The position numbers were made by a program, and so were the translations under genes. From Echinococcus granulosus (Eukaryota > Platyhelminthes > Cestoda > Cyclophyllidea > Taeniidae), in assembly GCF_000524195.1 (NCBI RefSeq), contig NW_020170385.1:885898-949897 (forward strand): a stretch of DNA of 64,000 bases, given 5' to 3'. The notes under the pieces are model-generated. The model ran no database searches, had not been told where the DNA came from, and saw only the letters and a program-made list of their open reading frames with translations. Of the stretch, positions 12,718-26,700 are shown piece after piece (position 1 is the stretch's first letter; each line of letters begins with the position of its first letter).

Positions 12718-14465
12718 TTTATACATATGTAAATGTCTGTGACAACATTTATTCTACACTGCATTCCTTATTCGTCTGAATTGTACGAGCAAGTCCCGCT
12801 ACTATACACATCGATTCTCGTTTCGTGATTTAGCCTACTGCCTAGGATACCGGTACGGGCTTCGTGAAACTCATGATTTCTAGTTTCTTACTGAGCACTA
12901 CTGGTGTTTGACAACAGTAACATTGGTTTTTAGGTAAGTTCCGGCAATCAGTGGTGGTCGTCCCGCACTAATTGCGCGGCAGCTCGGGTTAGCTCCTTGA
13001 TGGGGTCTCCCCATGAATTCGCATATTTGGTAACAAGGTTTGTGAGGTGCTGGTAGGTAGTCCTGCAGGCTGAGTTCACGTCGGGTGAAGCATTGCGATA
13101 ATGCCTGTTGTTCACGTGTGGTTAAAACCAATTAGCAGGTTAGGGTGCGCTGTTTCGACCGTTCTCTCCTCCCTGGCGCAGTCAAAGGCCGTCCACGTTG
13201 TGAACTAGGTTTGCTCAAAACACTCGTACATCCGAATGTTAGCCCAAAGCAGATGTCTAGCCTGCAGCTTATTCAGGCATCTTATGGGCCCAATTCAGTT
13301 ACCACTGAGTCGGGCTTTTGCAGAGCATGAGATTGTCAAATCCCGCGAGGAAATGAAACTTGTCCAAATGTGGGGAAATCCAGCTTCTGCTCCGGAATAT
13401 CGGTAATAAGTTTGTGGCCAACTGGCTGGTACAAACATTGCACTTATCACTATGCGTACCCATGCCATGTCGATGGTAATACCCAAGTATTTGCGTATGA
13501 CGGTACAATTCATGCAAAGCATATCCCGTAATTTTAAAACCAATTGTAGAGGTAAGTTACGAAGAGGTGGCAGTTATATAGTCAAGAGTGGATTCGTTCC
13601 AAGTAATCCAACTAAGATTTATCATTCCAAAACACCTCGAGATATGTCTTTAAGCCCTTCCTAGTGCAAGATCCGTACCAAAAACAACGAACAAGAGTAA
13701 CCCAATGGAAGCTGTACTTCATATCTAGTGACTTATGGAAATTTAAGAAATGTGTTTGTCGGTTTACCATAAAGAGCTTCTCAAGGTATGTCTGATTTTA
13801 ATCAACTTCGTCTATCTTGGCAAGGTTTCAATTGCGCATTTAATGGTGGCAATGGATTAGATGGGGGTACACGCAAGAGGCTGGCAGTTAAGGAACTTCA
13901 AATACGCTTCGGCGATTAATAGTTTTTGCATTATGACAGTTAAATAGGGTAACTGCGTTTCAGCAACGCCACAGATCATATCTCAGACGCAAGTATTCAG
14001 ACCCTGGACAACACTGCACCTTATTTCGTCAACCAATCAAATTGAGGTATCCAAGACTTTACTTCTATATAATGCTTCACTTCAAAAGTAGATCCAAATC
14101 GGCATAGCACTCTCGAAAGGGTATGTTAGTAGTATTTCTGATTTAAGCACCCTGTTTAGTATGCCTTGAAGGCTTACAGGGCAATGCGGGCAATCTTATT
14201 TCCGACGTTTTAATATACTCTCAAATGTTGAATAAAATAGTCACATTGCGCGAAATTCCCCAAACATCAAAATAGTTTACGCTGTTTAGTATAAAAACTA
14301 GCGCAGAAATTATGGTGTGATGCTTCATAAATCACTCCTTCACTCTCCTCCATTGGAAGTAAAATTGGTTTTCTCTAGAAGCATTACGCAGTCTTCTTGA
14401 TTTCAAATGCGGACGGTAACTTGAATTATATTTCTCATTAGTAGATTGACTTGGAAGACAGACCA
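12718..14465. other. Intergenic, no supported gene
   Basis: Short open frames occur on the minus strand at about 13131-12898 (Cys-containing, ending in GTYLKTNVTVVKHQ) and 13543-13299 (two overlapping frames, one with a DKCNVCTSQL segment). They match no family I recognise and lack clear start or splice contexts. They could be decayed mobile-element or exon remnants. Nothing else is supported. Confidence 0.4.
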
Positions 14466-14708
14466 ATGTCACCTTCACACTTGTTTGACCTTGCTCTTCT
14501 ACTGACTGCATTCGCCGCCGTAGATTCATTGAAGGTCAAGTCGACAGAGGAGGGTTTGCGGTCATTTCCCTCTGAACTGCAGCCAAGCCTCTTGAAAAGG
14601 CTGCAAATACTCGGGGACAGGGACTTAGATATTCCGACTCTTCTAGAACTTTATGAATTGGAAAAGCGTCGCACGATGCCTTACAGTGGCGGTATTTTTG
14701 GCCGTTGA
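14466..14708 (+). CDS. Putative amidated neuropeptide precursor (single terminal peptide)
   Basis: An 80-residue single-exon frame with prohormone architecture. The N-terminus is hydrophobic (residues about 6-20, LFDLALLLTAFAAVDS) and reads as a signal peptide. A spacer with one LLKR site follows. A tribasic KRR is then followed by TMPYSGGIFGR and an immediate stop. Cleavage after KRR, trimming of the C-terminal Arg and conversion of Gly to an amide would give TMPYSGGIF-amide. The ATG at 14466 is the first in the frame; an in-frame TAG lies upstream at 14442, and a splice-acceptor-like AG lies 22-25 nt before the ATG. A single C-terminal peptide copy is a common flatworm prohormone layout (established knowledge). 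I cannot name the family. The alternative is a chance frame, but signal peptide, basic site and terminal Gly-Arg-stop together argue against that. Confidence 0.7.
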   Translation: MSPSHLFDLALLLTAFAAVDSLKVKSTEEGLRSFPSELQPSLLKRLQILGDRDLDIPTLLELYELEKRRTMPYSGGIFGR

Positions 14709-17700
14709 CCGCCTCGTTGTGCTATATCTCATAAATTTATCTGACTTGAGAGAAATTTCTTTCAAATTTAATTAACATACGTTATGCCACACAATAGAAC
14801 CCCGAATTATTTTTTCGTTGTCCTAAATTCAATTAAAAATAGATATGTGAAGTAGACTCGCACGCGTTTTGGCTCAAGCTAACAATCTCTTCCAGCATAT
14901 GCTTCCAAATAGTTTCGCTTTTATTGAAAGGATGAATTAGATTGCATACGATCAAAATGACCATTTCGAAGGATCTTTAATTTTAGTATCTGCAATGATA
15001 AGCCTTAGGCTGTCACCCAATCGTCCGAGGCCCCCAGTCTCACCAACACTGATAAGTGTACTAAAGTAGTCTCTACACTCTGACCAGACGACTGCAGAGC
15101 CGCATTAATTGGTCTGCCAGTAGATGTTTCAAACGTTTGAAGCTTGAAGAATAATTATAACTCTGTGGGGCCCTTTATTGTATGAAGCAGTAGCTGGTCT
15201 TAGTGCGTGGGAATGTGCACATTACATAAATCTTAGGTCAAATTCTAATTGCAATTGGAGTAATAGAAAGTTGTAGACTTTCACCTTATTCATTGTCATT
15301 CTTTTAGTTTATATCTCGTATGCAATAGACAGATTTATGGTCACCTTAAGGTTGGGTACATACTAAAATTGCTGCCTTAATAAGGAAACCTGCATTATAA
15401 AAATTCTTCGTTAAAATGGCATTATTTGGAGAAATAGCATTGTGAATAGAAGATGGGCGAATTCGAAATATTTTATGCTGCTTTTTCCAGTGGTAGAGGT
15501 TCATTCCCTTCAAAACTTAGTTTAACATGCTCAAGCACTACTGGAGCTGGAGATCTCCTTTCCAAACGATTACGCGATAACTATCGGGCAAGAAATTCGT
15601 TTAATTGTCCGTTACTTTTCACCTGAAATTTACAGTAATTCACAGCATAATCTATGTAATCTGTGAAAACTTAATAAACTTGAACGACGCCCTGAACCAT
15701 TATCCAAAAATCCAGATAAAATCAAAAGAGCTAATACACTTCGCACTACATTTAAAATTTCCAACAAATGCCACATCAAAACAAGTAATTCACTGCATAA
15801 CTTGATAAACTAGAAAAAGATTTTGAAATAGCCAGTATCAACCAAAGTCTTTAAAAAAGTCAAATAATCCAAGAATAACTGGTAAATCAGGGTTTATCTT
15901 TGGCCAGCCAGAGAAGTTTTGAGACTGGTGCAGTGTGCCCAAGTCCAATTTGGAGTTAGAAATTCTTTCGTCAACAAGATTTTTACCTTTTGTCAGGTAC
16001 AGTGTATCAAGTGCTATTATTACGACAAGCTGTTGCAGTTCCCCAAGCAGATTCACATTTTTGTCACACATCGAATAAAGCATCGAATGACAACCTATAG
16101 CGGTCGGTTGGATTCGCCACCCTTTGTTGTCACAAGAAAATGTAGTTTGATGGCAAGGTGTCCAAGTGTGTCAATACAATTTTCATTCTCCTATGCTCAG
16201 TGCAGAGGAGCGTACCCAAGATGATTACATTGGTCCAGCAAATATGGTACTGGAGGGTTTGTTCTTGGTGTGCTTTCATTGGATTTAACTTGCATCTAGT
16301 TGGGGCGTACAGGCTCTAAGCCACAGAGATTGAGTGTCTTCTGCAGTGAGGTATTCATTCCTTTCATGTTGTGCTACAAGGTCTTCGTCGGCTGATTTTG
16401 TCTATGAACATGGGTGGTGTACATAAATTTTGAACGACTCTGAGCTGTGCCTATCAATTCCAATCGAAATTCCAAAACTTCCTAAAGTGTTATCCTACTA
16501 ATCTGTACCCTTGTGCCCAGGATAATAAAAAGTTAAGTCATTTAAAGCAGAAGAAATCCTCTCTTTACTCAATTTGGATTGTGAAATTTCACTCGCCACA
16601 ATGTGAAAAATTCGTTGTCTGCAGATCTAATATAAGGTCCGACAAATCATTTTGGTCTATCTTTTCCACGATATTTACGGGATTATCTATAAATTCTATA
16701 ACGCCATTTCCACAATGATTGAGTTGGTTAAAATGAAATAACTCTTCTTACATTTTACCATTTATTTGCCTTGATAATGCTTTCAAACAAAGTGTACAGT
16801 CACTTTTGTTAGAGTTTACTAAAGTCCCCTAGCTTGAATTGCCCGACTTGGGGCAAAATCCAACTGGAATTTTATATGATCGAAATTCTGAGACCTCCTG
16901 AGGCGTCACCTCATTTTCGCTCTAGTTCTTCAAGTTTACTTCGTCGGGATGTGGAGACTTCATTGCCGACATTCATAGGTAAAACCGTTAAACTGCTCTT
17001 GTCTGAACCATAATGAGTTGACAAACCGTCACATTTTCTCTCCATTCCAAAGTAGTTTTGTCAGGGGCGCTTTTGATACAAATGGATTCATTCTCTTCTG
17101 GAACATGAATACCTTCTTTATGATTGGCTGAAAATCCAAAATTTTTGTATATTACAACACACGGGTAAGATTCACCATTACCTCTTTTCATGAATACCAT
17201 TTTTGCTTAAACTCTAGGAATGTAAGACTTGGGGAGACAGACTTACTCTCGTACTCAACTTTGCCACCCGGTTGTCCATTTTCATTTACAATTACCCACT
17301 ACACGTACAAGATACGAATCTTATAAGATGAATGAGTCAGTAGGGCAGCAAATCAGCTACGCATCAATTCTATTTATTCTGATTCTTACAGCAGATGATG
17401 GCGATTTATGACGATTCAACGTAAAACGGAGCCCCAATAATTCAAATTATTTTTATCCTTTACATTCTTGCTTTTCCCATTCAAGCATATCCCCCGGTAA
17501 ACTTAATTTTGTCAAACACATGCAAGTTCCCTACATTTTAAAGATGATCTTTGTCGTCGGCGTATCCTCCTTTTTTCGTGAGTCATGGTAACCATGGCAA
17601 ATATGAAATCCTAGACGAGGGAGCAGAGACGCAGTGAAATGTTACAGACACGGTGAATAACCCTTAGCAGTAAATAACAAGTTTTATCTGGCTATATGAC

Positions 17701-18319
17701 TCAAAAGAGCTTCCTTAGTTAAATTATTTAGAGTAGATTCCGCTTAAATATATCTTAAGTGTGCTGAGTCTACATAATGCTTGCGAATGAACAATATCTG
17801 GCATCGTGCACGAACCGAGTAGTGGAAATACAAACTCAAGTTAATCCTTCGTTCGTGAAATATGGTATGTAACGGTTTATGCACGACTTCTGCCAACAAG
17901 ACTCGGTTTTAGTTTTTTTTCTGAAATTCACTGCCAGGTAGAGCAGCTGAAAATGGCTTCACTGTACAAGTACACTGATGATCGCGCCATAAGAACAAAA
18001 TTGACGAAAGTTCTCAACAGAACACAACAAACTTGTGTTTAAATGCATTGGAAACCTACAATGAGACAAGCTACTCGGCACTTTATTCTCAAGCTACTAG
18101 TAACGAACTGGTCTCAGTGCACGGATTTCCCTACCTTCTGTTTTCCCACATTTCTGAAGTGATGTCCACCACTCTCCTCTTAAGTGGTGACACGGTATCC
18201 CTCCATATGGTACGTGCTGCAAATAGTTATTGCCTAATCAGCATGCTTGAATTACGCACGTACATATTACACCGATGTCCCGTAAAATATATACGCAAAG
18301 CAGAGGTGTGATCAAAAAC
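14709..18319. other. Intergenic, no supported gene
   Basis: AT-rich sequence with stops in all frames at normal density. Two minus-strand frames look mildly protein-like (16083-15838 with a true ATG, 81 aa; 17200-16988, about 70 aa) but have no recognised domain and no convincing splice partners, so they are not called. Confidence 0.4.
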
Positions 18320-18325
18320 TTTATT
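18320..18325 (-). terminator. Poly(A) signal AATAAA of the HP1 gene
   Basis: AATAAA on the minus strand (TTTATT on +), about 140 nt downstream of the HP1 stop codon, at a normal distance for 3' end formation. Confidence 0.5.
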
Positions 18326-18464
18326 GTGATGGATATGAAAAGGATATAAAATTGCGCGCACATATATAGGGTGAGTAAAATGTACAAATTGGCATCGCAT
18401 TTAGCAATTTTGATCATACCAACATATGTAGCGGCTGATGGAAAAATAAGGACATTAAGCGCTG

Positions 18465-20541
<2,077 letters not shown>

Positions 20542-20729
20542 TGTAGCGTCCCGAGACTCCCTGAAGACGAAACAAGACAAAATACTCGGGCAGAATATAT
20601 ATATTCAGCACGGAGAAGGTGCCTGGGCTATTAGCATGGCCCAAAAGCCAGCGAGGTACGAGGGGGCTAATTCAAGGTCCAAAGTTGGCGCCTCATCAGA
20701 ACCGAGGGATGAGCCACTATCGCATTACA
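20542..20729. mobile_element. LTR-like element copy 1 (solo LTR), 188 bp
   Basis: Begins TGTAGCGTCCCGAGACTCCC and ends CTATCGCATTACA, so its ends are the TG...CA type with a 4-bp TGTA/TACA inverted repeat. It is directly flanked by the same four bases, ATAG, at 20538-20541 and 20730-20733, a target-site duplication. A TATA-like ATATATATATT lies inside. It has no coding capacity. It is about nine tenths identical to the copy at 20766-20963, with a roughly 10-nt indel. This is the picture of a solo LTR left by recombination, or of a small non-autonomous element. Confidence 0.7.
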
Positions 20730-20765
20730 ATAGCGTATACATATCTTGGTTCAGAGGACAATAAC

Positions 20766-20963
20766 TGTAGCGTCCCGAGACTCCCTGAAGACGAAAGAAG
20801 ACACAATACTCGGGCAGAATATATATATTCAGCACGGAGAAGGTGTCTGGGCTATTGGCACAACCCAAAAGGCCAGCCCACCCAGCGAGGTACAAGGGGG
20901 CTAATTCGAAGTACAAAAGTGGCGCCTCACCAGAACCGAGGGATAAACCACTATCGTATTACA
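20766..20963. mobile_element. LTR-like element copy 2 (solo LTR), 198 bp
   Basis: Second copy of the element at 20542-20729, same orientation, with the same TGTAG start and TTACA end. It has a different duplication, TAAC, at 20762-20765 and 20964-20967. The distinct duplications show two independent insertions 36 bp apart rather than the two LTRs of one element. It differs from copy 1 by scattered substitutions and about 10 extra bases near its middle. Confidence 0.7.
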
Positions 20964-20967
20964 TAAC

Positions 20968-21742
20968 AGCTCGTGTTTCCCATCCTTACATTGTGAACTA
21001 AAATAATTTTAACTTTATCAGTTTGGTTTTGAGTAAATATATTTGAACTACGAAGCACAATGTACTGATTGCAATATTGGCGGCACTGTATCCTAAAACC
21101 GAAACGCAAATATAATTTTTAAACTGTACTAAGGATTTATAGCAATAAGTTTCTTTAAGGAGTTTCCGAAATTCTTACTACGCATATTTGCCTAGTACAA
21201 TTTATGTTTGCGCCTCTCTTTTTTTTCTATCACCCACTGTTGTTTAGGCTGGTAAATTTTTCTATAAATTGTAACATTTGGCAGACTGGGCAACCTTTTC
21301 CTGGTGTTTGTTTATAACGGAAATTTGACAATTTTTCGGTCCCGGTCTCTATTTTGTGCGTGGATTGTTTGTTAATGCTAATTTAGATCGTGCAGTTCTC
21401 CCTTGATTATTTGTTATAACCATTTGTTCGGCACTTCTAGTCTCCTCTGGAGTGGTTTTATTCTCGCTTCGTGGTTTATGCTGTTAAAGTTTGTGCGCAT
21501 CCAGACCATTTGTGGTTCCTCATGTCTAGTATTGTTTATTGCCTTTATTTCTAGCTTTCCCTTTCTTCTTGTTATATCTTCGAGTTTTTCTAAAGTTTAA
21601 TTGTGGGTGCTTGTATTTTATGGGCGCTTGTAAACGTTTGGCTCATCATTTACTGTTAGCTCTACCAATGAGTTTGAAGCTCCTCGTGTGGCACGTTAAT
21701 ATTCCTGGGTCGCTCTTGCCTCTTTTTAGCAGATGCTCTATC
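20968..21742. other. Upstream region of CDC6
   Basis: T-rich sequence with no supported gene. It ends in a pyrimidine tract and AG (CCTCTTTTTAGCAG, about 21719-21732) 10-13 nt before the CDC6 ATG, suggesting a 5' UTR intron or a trans-splice acceptor. Confidence 0.4.
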
Positions 21743-23779
21743 ATGCGACTGAGATCTAAAGTAACTAAACTATCTGAAGACACGACTGAGGATAACAGTT
21801 CTCCCACCAACGTTCTCTCCGGCCACCTCTCCTGTCGCAACGTGCAACCTTCAGCTCAGACGCGTCGGTCATATGAGCTGTCAAATTCCGGTAGGTGCCC
21901 GCATTACAACGTCCCATCCTTATCTTCCACTTAAGAGTGTTCGAAAGAACCTCAAAGTGCCTCGTTCGCCCTTCATGTGAATCACTTAGAGGTGGTAGTC
22001 GGACGGGAAAAGGAAATCAGTATTCTTAACCATTTGCTTTCTCCGTGGATTGATGAACGCTGCAGCGGCAGTCTCTACATTAGTGGTGCTCCGGGGACGG
22101 GGAAGACTGCTACTGTCACCCAGGTGGTGCAACGCCTTGTCGATGAAAAAAAGTGTCGATGTTTATTTCTAAATTGCATGCAAATGACTCCTCCGCGCGT
22201 AGTTTACACTTGTATACTTGAGAGCCTAGGTCAAAAGCCTGTTTCTAAAAGTGTTTCTACTACGGCAAATATTATTGCTTACGTTGAAACGCAGCTGACA
22301 AGAGCATCAAGACGCCTTCCGCTTATTGTGGTTCTTGATGAAGTTGATCAACTTGCCTCGCGATGTCAGGAGGTTTTTTATACGTAAGTGTTTGTTGGCA
22401 ATCTTACTGCCATTATCATACATGTACCGTTGCACAATTCTTAAGTTTAGCTTCTCACTTCCACCAATTGGATGATTTGCACTTAAGCCAGTCTAGTTTA
22501 TACATTGTTTTAATCCATAGGGTGTTTGGATGGCCGAAAAGCTTGAAAGACGCTCATCTCATTCTGGTTGGCATCGCGAACGTTCTCGACTTGACCGAGC
22601 GCCTGCTTTCGGGTCTGCAAGCGCGCTTGCTTCGCCCTGTTCACGTTGCGTTTTCGCCCTACTCCATGGATCAGATTGTCGAGATAATTTCTTCCCGTCT
22701 TGTCAGTGCCTCTGGTGAGGTTTCACAGCCGGCTTTGGACGATCTGGCGGTCCAATTTTGCGCGAAAAAGGTTTGGATGCAAACGTGGCTTAAACTCGTT
22801 TTAGCTGTCTGATAGTAGATGGATTAAAATAGAGGGTGATGGCACTTTTTAATATTGAAGGGCTCTCAGAAGTCTCACATACTAGTTTTAAAATAATCAT
22901 TTTTTTCGGAGGTGGCAGCATCTTCAGGCGATGTGCGGATAGCATTGGCGATCTGCCGACGCGCTCTGGAGTTGGCTCGGTTGGAAACTATAGCTGCGGA
23001 CGGTGCTGACCTAAAGGTTACCGAAGGGACGTCTGTCACTGCTCGTACTCTCACTCCACTTCAACAGCGCATCATGTCTAGCCCTTCTGTACGAATGTCT
23101 CTAAAAAAGAAGTGCCCTCTTGCTAAGGGCTTTGTGGCGATCGAGGAAAAGCCTGTCGTACCGTTGATTCGCCACATTAGTCAAGCCATTCGGGAGGTCC
23201 AGGTAGTTTTACCTTGTCTATGTCTAACATCTTTGGATCAGTCTTTTCAGTACTTTTTGTTTTACAGTGATAAAGCCACTTGAACAGTACATGAAAGCGA
23301 TTTTTATTGCTATCTTTCTCAAAAATTTGCTTCGCTGATCATGTAACAGTATCTTTGCCTTATATTCATTGCACAACTGACAGTCCGATGGCATTGTGGT
23401 GACTAGCGAGGATGCCCGCATCTCTGCCTCTGGTGAGATGCCTCTGCACCACAAGTTGGTGCTAGCGGCCTGCCTTCTACTTCGTCGGCTGCGGGGCCTC
23501 CGGGAGGCTTCGGTGGGTCAGGTGTTCGACGTGTACACCTATATCTGTGCACAACGGGGCAGTCTTTCGCCGCTTCAGATGAACGAGTTCGTGAGTGTTT
23601 GTGAGCTGCTTGAATCCCATGGCCTAGTTCACCTCTCCGTCGGCACGCACGCCGCTGCAATCCCCACACCCGCACGGAAAAAACGCCTTTCCCTCCTTCT
23701 TGACGCTAAAGGAGTGGAGCGAAGTCTTAACGACGACCTCCTTATTTCTTCTATCCTCTCTATTCAGACACTGCCGTGA
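21743..23779 (+). CDS. CDC6: Cell division control protein CDC6 (replication licensing AAA+ ATPase)
   Basis: Loads the MCM helicase onto ORC-marked origins in G1. Five exons: 21743-21890, 21936-22383, 22521-22770, 22912-23202, 23384-23779; 510 residues, phases consistent. AAA+ features: Walker A GAPGTGKT (residues 100-107), Walker B VVLDEVDQL (Asp184-Glu185), sensor 1 LVGIANVLDLTERLL with its Asn, and sensor 2 SSGDVRIAL with its Arg. The last exon carries the C-terminal winged-helix segment (QVFDVYTYICAQRG, LLESHGLVHLSVG). The linker between Walker B and sensor 1 (VFYTVFGWPKSLKDAHLILVG) is Cdc6-like; with no BAH domain and a short N-terminus, ORC1 is excluded. Only about 65 residues precede the AAA+ domain. 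They include a Ser-Pro site, so the regulatory tail is shorter than in vertebrates. An earlier, non-ATG or trans-spliced start is possible. Confidence 0.93.
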
Positions 23780-26700
23780 TGTCGTACTGCATAGCAGTGG
23801 TGGTTATCATTGGTGGCAATTCGTGGATTTTATAGTTTTAGTGTTTTTTACAGATATTATTACAGGGATACTTCTTGCCCACTGCGTCTGAATCGAGAAC
23901 CTTCTCAGAAGAATGGTCTGGTTTAAGAATCAAAATTGAACTTCCATCTTGAATGATACATGAATTTGTGCAAATTTTATTACACTGGTAATTAAGTACT
24001 GAGTCCACCGTCTTGTTCATTGAATTTAATGTGTCTCTAGTCATCGATATTCACATTACTCGATCTGGCTCTGTTGGATTTTGAGACGAAGTAGTCTGAA
24101 ATTGTATCGGGCATTTGAAATTTATTGGGTCTCAGACGCGGGGTATAACATCACCTGGTGGGTCCACCACCACTGGCGTGGAGTACTGCAAATCTACTAG
24201 TCGTTCCAAATTACTTGCGCGGATTCTATCAGCTCATTTTCGACACAACCAAGCAACGGTCCAGAATATTGGGATTTGGCTCCACACAATCGGTTTACCT
24301 TTGCTGCGAGTTTCCTGGCATATGCTGCAATCTTATGACTATAAAAGCCAAGTTGGGGTTATTAGGTCTCAATTTCTATCCTGGAAGTGACGGGGGTGCT
24401 GTGCTGGTATTTTACCTTAGAGATACGGCTTGCGGTAGATCTTATCCGCAAAATCATTGCAAGCATAATTCATGTTATTCAGGTTATGAATCAAAGCAGT
24501 TTTCAGGCATATGCTAGCTGCGGCTTAATTCCGAGTTAATTCATTTGTACCACAGCGCTAGATGCTTTACTAATTTCCTGGCACTTTAAATTCTAATTTA
24601 TTTAAGTTTTGCTGTTTCAATTGCATAAACTTCACAATAGCTATCTGACTTGAGTTACTCAGGTGTTGAAACAACCCATTTTAGTGGTAAATTATCTACT
24701 TATGCGTCCATGTTTTCTTCAACAAACTTGGTAATCAGTGTATTGACTTCTAAATGTAGTTACTGTTTCCTCAAGAAAACCCCCATCGAATGCGGCGCTG
24801 ACATGGTTACTGCATTAATACCTCTGATTGGCATGATGTCAGTTTTAATGAGAAGAGTCTGCAGTTGACGGCATATTCGACGTCGCCAAATGAAAACTTC
24901 GCTGTTAGCATCAAAAACTGTCACTGTCGGATTCCTTCCAGCTTCTTCATTTAAAGCCTCTCTTCATGATCGGGTTTTCCTCCATTGTTTCTGCACATTT
25001 GTAGTAGATGCATGTAGTGCTTTTATTATCAAGTGGTGAAGGATTTGGTAGGTGCAATCATTACTGACGGAAGCAGTGATTACGTTTCCCTTTTATTGCA
25101 CACTTAGAGGAGTCCAGAGTTATCACTGTCGCAAAGTGTAGCCACCATTGTTGGCAAAGAAACCACTACTTGAATCTAATGATCATTCATGGCAGTCATT
25201 TACTCAGCTGGTGCATACAAATGAACGCGAATTATTCAGATACTTTACTTATCCAAAGCAAAGCATTGAAAAGCAATCGTTGTGCATTGTAGTGTAAAGT
25301 TTTTACAATATTCATTTTCTAGTTTCTTTTAATAGGAGTACTAAGATTACCCCATCTTCTGATAGCTTATTTGTATTTCAAACTTTTCCGATTAAGGTAG
25401 AATTCTAGTACATATGTACGTATTCCTGCCTTTTTCAAAGCCCAAATGCGGCAGCATCCGAAAGCATCGGCGCCGACCCAGACGTGAGGGAGACTTGAGC
25501 ACCGAGCTGGGGTGGTGCCAGCTCTAGTTGCCCACCTTCCTAGCCAATGTCGGCTGGGATGCTGCGCCAATCGCCGTTTTACCCAAAGCCTACCTACCTA
25601 CCTTGAGTTCCTGCAAAGCGGAGTGTATGCATGTGTGTAAAGTGTTCAAACACACGCAAATAAATCGTTACCTACATCACTCACTGCAGTAGCGTCGGTC
25701 GTTTCAAAATTTAACCAAAGTGCTTCATCTGACCCACTTAAAGAGGACGTGAGTAATCGTTGGTGGTTTTACAGTTTTTTAAGTTTAGAAATGTTTAGGA
25801 TTTTTCCCACCAACTGTCCGATGCTCATGACCAGAACAGTGCAAACATTTGAGCACATTTGGTACCACAGTGCCACTGACGTGTATGATAATAGAATATT
25901 TTACTTCGTTAATATTCGCACACACGCAGTAGTTCCAACTGTTATTTCTAAGTAAAATTTCAGTGCTTATTGTCGAAGATCATTGAACCAATTCATAGTT
26001 TCGCGTTAGCCTTATGAAAACTTCTCGGATATTTCTTTTACCACAATATCCCAATTGACCTGACTTAGCAGATAACTGGGTTTTCTCATTCATTTTCATT
26101 TTGCACTGCCTCTAAGACCTCAAATAGTTTGTTCCTTTATCTTGGTTTACATTATTTCAAATACCAAAGATAGATTAAATCGTGATGTTTGGTTTAATTC
26201 GCGAGGGATGAGTGTTTTCATACTGCATTCAAATGTCAGAGTTCTTTTCAAAATCTGCAATATACTGATAGTTCGCTATCATCCTGTGGGATTTTATCTT
26301 GAAAATTTCTGTCAAATTGTGATTAACTGAAGCCCTGACTCCGTATCATGATCACCTAATTAGCAATTGGCTAAAATCAAGATGAAGACCACGACGATGC
26401 AACCGATGACTGCACCAGAGTAGCGTCCACCCATCTTTTCAAATTTTCGACTTTTCAGTGCGCATAAAGTCGTGTTTAGCTGCTAATTGTGAACTTTTTA
26501 AAATGTACTAAGTAGTTTATGACATACGCATTCGTTAATTATCGTATTTGATGGTCCAGTCCATCTGTCACGCTTTCAGTGAATACTAAAGTAGAATTGA
26601 TTTAATTCGCGTGAGTCAAGCTTCTTAATTCTATGCCCCACACTTTTTTCTTCAAGATAACTTCTTTCAGATAAGTACCCTCCTTTAGTCAGGAAAGCGC

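Noticed and set aside
16988..17200. Minus-strand 70-codon frame with ESYPCVVIYKNFGF
   Set aside because: No recognised family, no signal peptide and no confident exon borders.
20542..20963. Single miniature retrotransposon with two LTRs (TRIM)
   Set aside because: The 36-bp gap is too short for an internal region, and each copy has its own distinct 4-bp duplication, so two insertions fit better.
21743..23779. ORC1 assignment for the AAA+ protein
   Set aside because: No BAH domain and short N-terminus; the core and winged-helix sequences fit CDC6 better.
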